A stretch of 43,311 nt of DNA from an uncultured Anaerolineales bacterium. Lineage in GTDB: Bacteria; Chloroflexota; Anaerolineae; Anaerolineales; UBA4823. The notes under the pieces are model-generated. The model saw nothing but the letters and a program-made list of their open reading frames with translations. It had not been told where the DNA came from and ran no database searches. The translations under genes were made by a program, and so were the position numbers. Where the stretch lies: the NCBI GenBank assembly GCA_937968125.1, contig CALBUI010000163.1, positions 1 through 43,311 of the forward strand, in the 5' to 3' direction. This document shows, piece by piece, positions 39,358 through 43,311 of the stretch (position 1 is the stretch's first letter; every line of letters begins with the position of its first letter).

Positions 39358-40230
39358 TTATATTTTCCCCGCAGCCTGGGCTCGTTGAATAATTGATTGG
39401 GCTGACTTGACAATCGGCGCATCGATCATTTTTCCATCAAGCGCGAATGCACCTTGACCGGCTTCTTGATGTTGGTTGTATGCATCCAAGATCTTCTTTG
39501 CATCAATGATTTGATCTTCACTCGGAGTGAACGCTTCCTGGACAGGCTCAACTTGATCGGGATGAATCACTTGCTTTCCAACATATCCCATTTTTGCTCC
39601 CTGCCTGGCTGAGAAAATTAAATTATCGAGGTCTTTAAAATCAATATTGACCAGATCAATGGGTTGCAGACCAAATGCGGCTGCGTAAGTTACAACCGCG
39701 CTCCTGGCATAGAAAACCTCCCAACTAGATTTTGATCTGTCAGCTCCGAGGTCTGCAGCTAAATCCTCCGCCCCGAAAATTAAGGCTTCGAGTCTTGTGC
39801 TGGCTGAAGCAATATCTTTAAGATTTACAATCGCCAGTGACGATTCGATGATTGCGATGAAAATAATAGATCCTAAAGGTATGTTAGATTGGTTTTCTAA
39901 TTCGGTTAATCTTTCTTCCAGCCATTGAATCTGATCTCTGGATTTTACTTTAGGGATGACGATGCCATCTGGTTGGATTGGGATGATCGCAACCAGATCG
40001 TCATCTATGAATTCAGATCCGACTGGATTGATCCTTACGAGCCGTTCAGAATGACCAAAGTCCAATTCTGGAAAGAGTTTGACAATTGTTTCCCTGGCAG
40101 CTTCCTTCTGATTAATAGCAACCCCATCTTCAATGTCCAGGCAAACACAGTCCACTTCCAAGGCGGCAGCTTTACGAACCTTATGTGGATCGTCACCTGG
40201 TGAGTAGAGTAGAGCGCGACGAGCGCGCAT
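39358..40230 (-). CDS. HpcH/HpaI-family CoA ester lyase (CitE/malyl-CoA-lyase-like)
   Basis: A 290-residue TIM-barrel lyase. Family motifs are RRALLYSPGDDPHKVRKA, the VDCVCLDIEDGV strand, the substrate Arg in LVRINPVGSE, the Mg-binding Glu in IIESSLAIVN and the Mg-binding Asp in FGAEDLAADLG. The C-terminus has GYVGKQVIHPDQV, which links CoA and substrate. Such enzymes split or form beta-hydroxyacyl-CoA thioesters such as citramalyl- or malyl-CoA. GGAGG is 5 bases upstream of the ATG. It starts 29 bases after tatC and leads the thiolase-like/DUF35 block, 43 bases before the first thiolase-like gene. Together these genes point to acyl-CoA carbon-carbon bond cleavage. Confidence 0.9.
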   Translation of the reverse strand: MRARRALLYSPGDDPHKVRKAAALEVDCVCLDIEDGVAINQKEAARETIVKLFPELDFGHSERLVRINPVGSEFIDDDLVAIIPIQPDGIVIPKVKSRDQIQWLEERLTELENQSNIPLGSIIFIAIIESSLAIVNLKDIASASTRLEALIFGAEDLAADLGADRSKSSWEVFYARSAVVTYAAAFGLQPIDLVNIDFKDLDNLIFSARQGAKMGYVGKQVIHPDQVEPVQEAFTPSEDQIIDAKKILDAYNQHQEAGQGAFALDGKMIDAPIVKSAQSIIQRAQAAGKI

Positions 40231-40259
40231 ATTACCTCCAATTCAATAATTGATAGAAG

Positions 40260-41153
40260 TTATGGTGATGGAGAAATCGAGTCGCTTTGGGACTCCTGTT
40301 CTCTTAAATCTCTTGCACGAGATCGTTCTGCAAACTTAGCTAAAACTACCCCCAAAAAATAAAGGATGATCATAGGTCCCATCACCAGACCCATGTTGAC
40401 AGGATCGATCGTAGGCGTGATCATTGCAGATAGTATCGCAATAATTACCACAGCCAAACGCCAATTTTCGATCAGGACTTGCGCTCTAATTAATCCTACT
40501 CGTGCAAGAACATAAATTAACAACGGAAATTGGAACGCTATCCCAATCCAGAACATGATCGAAGTCACAAAACGAATATATGATGAAGGCCGAATTTGAC
40601 TGGTAATACCGCCGAAGTTCACCAGGAAAGGAATTGCAGTCGGCAGCAACACAAAATATGCGAATGCCATGCCACCGATGAAGAATATCACTGCAATTGG
40701 GATGGCATAAAGACCGAAGATACGAGAGTCACGGCTCAAACCTGGTGCGATAAACAACCACAATTCAAGGATGATGTAGGGCAAGGTGATGGCAAACGCA
40801 GTCAACAGGGCGACCCGCATAAATGTTCCGATCGGCTCTGTCGGATCGATAGCCACGAGGGCTTCTATACCCCCAACTGGAAGCGCTAAGAGATTGATGA
40901 TCTGGGAAGCGAATGCGAATGCGACCACTGTCATTAAAATCAAAGCTAACGCGGCTCTGAACAAGTGTTTCCGCAAGGCATCGAGATGGAGTAATAAGCT
41001 TTGAGGATTGCTGACTGCTTTTTCTAAAGAATCCCCCAACGGGGTGTCTTCAGGTTCATCAGACAGGAATGATTTAACTTCGTTGATCATCGTACGGAGC
41101 CAGCGGAATGGGGCTAAAATGATATTCTTTATACCGCGCAAAAATATCCGCAT
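40260..41153 (-). CDS. tatC: Twin-arginine translocase subunit TatC
   Basis: A 297-residue membrane protein of the Tat export system, which moves folded proteins. Six hydrophobic helices are visible from about residue 68. The TatC signature HLDALRKHLFRAALALIL marks the core start (about 56), with PYIILELWLFIAPGLS in the first cytoplasmic loop region and Glu in FQFPLLIYVLARVGL-type helices. An N-terminal extension of about 55 residues precedes the core, with a possible amphipathic segment (IILAPFRWLRTMI). It begins 3 bases after tatA and is co-transcribed with it. In the window no product has an evident twin-arginine signal. Confidence 0.95.
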   Translation of the reverse strand: MRIFLRGIKNIILAPFRWLRTMINEVKSFLSDEPEDTPLGDSLEKAVSNPQSLLLHLDALRKHLFRAALALILMTVVAFAFASQIINLLALPVGGIEALVAIDPTEPIGTFMRVALLTAFAITLPYIILELWLFIAPGLSRDSRIFGLYAIPIAVIFFIGGMAFAYFVLLPTAIPFLVNFGGITSQIRPSSYIRFVTSIMFWIGIAFQFPLLIYVLARVGLIRAQVLIENWRLAVVIIAILSAMITPTIDPVNMGLVMGPMIILYFLGVVLAKFAERSRARDLREQESQSDSISPSP

Positions 41154-41156
41154 AGT

Positions 41157-41564
41157 TTAGGCTTCGCTATCTGGCGATGAAGGTGGATCTGGTGGAAGTT
41201 CCTCGTCGGTCATCTCGCTGTCTGGCATTGGTTTCCCAATAGTTGGAGGAGTGGTCCAAGAGTCGATATCTTCTTGCCATTTCGACAATTCAGGATTCAA
41301 ATCGTCTTGTAAAGCGCTCTTGGTAGCATCTTGAATATCTTTGAGGTCTTCTTCTAAACCAGCGTCCCGGATTAGCTTATTGGGCAGGGTTTTTAATTCA
41401 TCAGATGTACGGGTCACGGCTCGCCAGGTGGGGGAGGTAACTACCTGGCGTAAGAACTTCCCGATCGTTCGCCCGGCTTTCACCATATCAGAAGGACCCA
41501 ATACAATGAGGGCAATGATGAGGATGAATATTAATTCAAGAGGACCTACTCCTAGGAAATCCAT
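41157..41564 (-). CDS. tatA: Sec-independent translocase protein TatA/TatB
   Basis: A 135-residue protein with the TatA/B layout: N-terminal membrane helix LGVGPLELIFILIIALIVLGP, then an amphipathic helix DMVKAGRTIGKFLRQVV, then an acidic tail. The length and long tail favour TatB, but in organisms with a single gene the distinction is loose. It lies 2 bases after nusB and 3 bases before tatC. Only one TatA/B-like gene is present in the window, so a second copy may lie elsewhere or this one may serve both roles. Confidence 0.9.
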   Translation of the reverse strand: MDFLGVGPLELIFILIIALIVLGPSDMVKAGRTIGKFLRQVVTSPTWRAVTRTSDELKTLPNKLIRDAGLEEDLKDIQDATKSALQDDLNPELSKWQEDIDSWTTPPTIGKPMPDSEMTDEELPPDPPSSPDSEA

Positions 41565-41566
41565 AA

Positions 41567-42010
41567 CTATGTTGGGTTGTGGAGGCGTCTTAATGACTGC
41601 CGGATTTCATTTTGCCGGGAAGCAAGACTCCCCAATACACCATTTATAAACCTTGGTGAGCTGTCAGATCCAAAAACCTTGGCAAGCTCAACGGCTTCAT
41701 TTATGGCTACTTTAATGGGAATATTCTCGCTGACTGCAAATTCCCATAGTGCAATTCGTAAAATGTTGCGGTCAATTGTCGCGATTTGATCGAGCGGCCA
41801 TTCTTGGGCGTGCTCAGCAATGAACGCGTCCAGCTCCTCGACGATTGGCCAGACACCTAAAGCAATTTGACTGACAAAGTCGCCCATTTTTTCATCGAGC
41901 TCATTTTCAGACAAACGATTGCTGATCACCAGTAAAGGTGGGTGGTCAACCATGTCAATTTCGTAAAGTGCCTGCAGGGCAACTGCTCGCGCCCTGGTTC
42001 GAGCTTTCAT
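41567..42010 (-). CDS. nusB: Transcription antitermination factor NusB
   Basis: A 147-residue all-helical protein of the NusB family, which binds boxA RNA with NusE and promotes rRNA transcription. Family marks are the N-terminal [29 protein letters not shown] in the middle, and [18 protein letters not shown] followed by [12 protein letters not shown] at the end. Length is normal. The start codon overlaps the asp23 stop in an ATGA arrangement. The asp23-nusB order is common in Gram-positive and related bacteria. Confidence 0.96.
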   Translation of the reverse strand: MKARTRARAVALQALYEIDMVDHPPLLVISNRLSENELDEKMGDFVSQIALGVWPIVEELDAFIAEHAQEWPLDQIATIDRNILRIALWEFAVSENIPIKVAINEAVELAKVFGSDSSPRFINGVLGSLASRQNEIRQSLRRLHNPT

Positions 42011-42381
42011 ATAGTTTCAGCAACCTCGGTTGCCACTGGGTATGCAATATCTTCAACATGGACATTAATCACACCAACTTGCATTCCAATCATGTCTGTA
42101 ATTGCACGGGAAACCGCGGATTGAATATTTCGACCTACCTCTCGTATGTTGACATCAGAATCAAGGATAACGTATATATCGGTGTAAACGACATCGTCCA
42201 CTACCTCGACATGCAGGCCATCCTCCTCCTGGCGATGAAGGAGCATTGTTCTGAACCGCCTGGAGGGAACCTGACTCATCTGGTTGACCCCGTGAACATC
42301 AAGAGTAGTCAGCCGTGTTATGGTCAATATGACATCTATCGAGATCGTAGTTTTTCCGGGTGTAACAGATTTATCACTCAT
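42007..42381 (-). CDS. Asp23/Gls24 family envelope-stress protein
   Basis: A 124-residue protein of the Asp23 (YloU/AmaP-linked) family. The typical central part is present as [26 protein letters not shown] followed by [16 protein letters not shown], with the terminal [14 protein letters not shown] strand. The first 45 residues differ from the usual family start. Family members coat the membrane or act in cell-wall homeostasis. It is preceded by fabG with a 13-base gap and coupled to nusB by a 4-base overlap. AGGA-type sequence (CCGGAGGAC) lies just before the ATG. Confidence 0.9.
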   Translation of the reverse strand: MSDKSVTPGKTTISIDVILTITRLTTLDVHGVNQMSQVPSRRFRTMLLHRQEEDGLHVEVVDDVVYTDIYVILDSDVNIREVGRNIQSAVSRAITDMIGMQVGVINVHVEDIAYPVATEVAETI

Positions 42382-42394
42382 AGTCCTCCGGAAA

Positions 42395-43159
42395 TTACAT
42401 CATGGTAATTCCGCCATCAACACCTAGAACTTGTCCGGTAATATAGGCGGCCTGATCTGAAGCCAGAAATGCAACCGCATCGGCTATCTCTTGCGTTTCG
42501 CCTTTCCGTCCTAAGGGCACCATTGAAAGAATCGCGTCTTTAGCTTCTTCTGGGACACCTTCCCAGATATCCGTCTCCACATAGCCAGCTGCGATCGCAT
42601 TTACAGTGATATTGCGAGAGCCAACTTCTCTGGCCAGTGCCTTTGTAAATCCAATTTGTCCAGCTTTTGAAGCCGAGTAATTTGTTTGCCCAGGATTGCC
42701 CATCTGACCAGCGATCGAGGTGATATTTATTATCCGCCCATATCGTTTTCGCATCATATGTCTAACTGCAGTTTTAGAGCAGTTGAATGTGCTTTTCAAG
42801 TTTGTATCCTGAACGATATCCCAATCATCTTCACTCATCATCATGATCAATTTGTCTCTGGTTATGCCGGCATTATTCACTAAGATATGGAGTCCATCGA
42901 AAGTATCGACAGAAAACTTAACCAGGTCTTGGGCTTCTTTGAATTTTGATACATCCGCTTGATGAACTGCCGCTTTTCCCCCTGAGGCAGTGATATCCGC
43001 CACGACCTGATCGGCTGCTTCCGAAGATTTTAGATAATTGACTACTACGACAGCCCCTCGCAGTGCCAGTTCTTTTGCGATGGTTCGCCCGATTCCTCTC
43101 GAGGATCCGGTAACGATGGCAACTTTTTCTTCAAGGGAGAGACTGCTTGGTAAGGTCAT
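42395..43159 (-). CDS. fabG: 3-oxoacyl-[acyl-carrier-protein] reductase FabG
   Basis: A 254-residue short-chain dehydrogenase that reduces 3-oxoacyl-ACP with NADPH in fatty acid synthesis. It shows the cofactor motif VTGSSRGIGRTIAKEL, the NNAG motif (LVNNAGITRDKLIMMM), the catalytic Ser in INITSIAGQMG, the Tyr/Lys pair in NYSASKAGQIGF, and the C-terminal GVDGGITMM typical of FabG. All catalytic residues are present. GGAG lies 6 bases before the ATG. No other fab or acp gene is seen to its left. It is the first gene of the long minus-strand run. Confidence 0.94.
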   Translation of the reverse strand: MTLPSSLSLEEKVAIVTGSSRGIGRTIAKELALRGAVVVVNYLKSSEAADQVVADITASGGKAAVHQADVSKFKEAQDLVKFSVDTFDGLHILVNNAGITRDKLIMMMSEDDWDIVQDTNLKSTFNCSKTAVRHMMRKRYGRIINITSIAGQMGNPGQTNYSASKAGQIGFTKALAREVGSRNITVNAIAAGYVETDIWEGVPEEAKDAILSMVPLGRKGETQEIADAVAFLASDQAAYITGQVLGVDGGITMM

Positions 43160-43188
43160 GGACGACTCCTGATCAGAAAACTGTGGTA

Positions 43189-43216
43189 ATTATACCGTAA
43201 TCAATTACCTTGTTAA
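43189..43216 (-). promoter_or_regulatory. Predicted sigma-70-type promoter of the fabG-asp23-nusB-tat run
   Basis: On the minus strand TTAACA (43216-43211), 16 bases, then consensus TATAAT (43194-43189). Start would be near 43182, about 23 bases before the fabG ATG. The remaining bases up to 43311 hold no recognisable gene. Confidence 0.65.
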
Positions 43217-43311
43217 GTTACGATATTATGTTGGTTACTGTCAAGAATTTCCATATCTATAAGTACTCCATAGAGAGAACTCGGCGATTGTGGAACTTTC
43301 TTTTGAGCTCC

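Noticed and set aside
43217-43311. Possible start of another gene at the right edge
   Set aside because: No start codon with a ribosome binding site and open frame could be supported in the last 95 bases.

Overview
The window reads as a continuous stretch of bacterial chromosome, most likely from the Chloroflexota (Anaerolineae or a relative). The reasons are the combination of several YfhO-type membrane proteins, a MoxR/DUF58 pair, a tungsten-type aldehyde:ferredoxin oxidoreductase, Cys-less thiolase-like proteins paired with DUF35 proteins, and the order fabG-asp23-nusB-tatA-tatC. Base composition is in the mid-40s percent G+C from hand counts of a few lines. The assignment is an inference from gene content and is not proved. 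I see no tRNA or rRNA gene, CRISPR array, phage gene, transposase or plasmid function. No gap between genes exceeds 300 bases.

Layout. (a) 1-6053, plus strand: the tail of a membrane protein cut by the window edge, then two YfhO-like polytopic membrane proteins with an orphan OmpR-type response regulator between them. (b) 6169-9568, plus: MoxR AAA+ ATPase, DUF58 protein and a DAO-type FAD oxidoreductase. (c) 13829-9637, minus: one operon behind a good sigma-70-type promoter, encoding an AlaX-like tRNA editing protein, a second DAO-type oxidoreductase, a class V aminotransferase-like PLP enzyme and methylenetetrahydrofolate reductase. (d) 14053-18152, plus: an unrecognised 486-residue protein and a membrane-embedded spermidine-synthase-like protein. 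(e) 18982-18149, minus: a lipoprotein form of isoaspartyl methyltransferase with a promoter that predicts a leaderless mRNA. Behind it lies an 87-bp palindromic repeat. (f) 19261-24452, plus: histone-deacetylase-family amidohydrolase, OsmC, M24 pseudo-peptidase, HD hydrolase and a pseudo-receiver/DUF309 fusion, then trpS with its own promoter. (g) 24656-32028, mixed strands: triple zinc-ribbon membrane protein, Mut7-C RNase-like protein, nucleoside phosphorylase-like protein, GNAT acetyltransferase, aldehyde:ferredoxin oxidoreductase, NAD(P)HX repair enzyme and YtxH protein. (h) 43159-31705, minus: a long co-directional run with fabG, asp23, nusB, tatA, tatC, a CitE-like CoA lyase, two thiolase-like proteins, two DUF35 proteins, a bPH-like membrane protein, a large modular lipoprotein and a small membrane protein.

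How the genes may work together. The most suggestive block is 40230-35987: a CoA ester lyase, two thiolase-fold proteins lacking both the nucleophilic Cys and the GHP histidine, and two zinc-ribbon/OB-fold DUF35 partners. By analogy with the Ltp2-DUF35 aldolase of steroid side-chain breakdown, this could be an acyl-CoA carbon-carbon bond lyase system of unknown substrate. Block (c) could feed one-carbon units from an N-methyl or amino compound into folate and MetF. Several minus-strand genes (18982, 26573, 28032, 32545) have a -10 box 6 to 9 bases before the start codon and no ribosome binding site. This suggests that leaderless or near-leaderless mRNAs are common in this organism.
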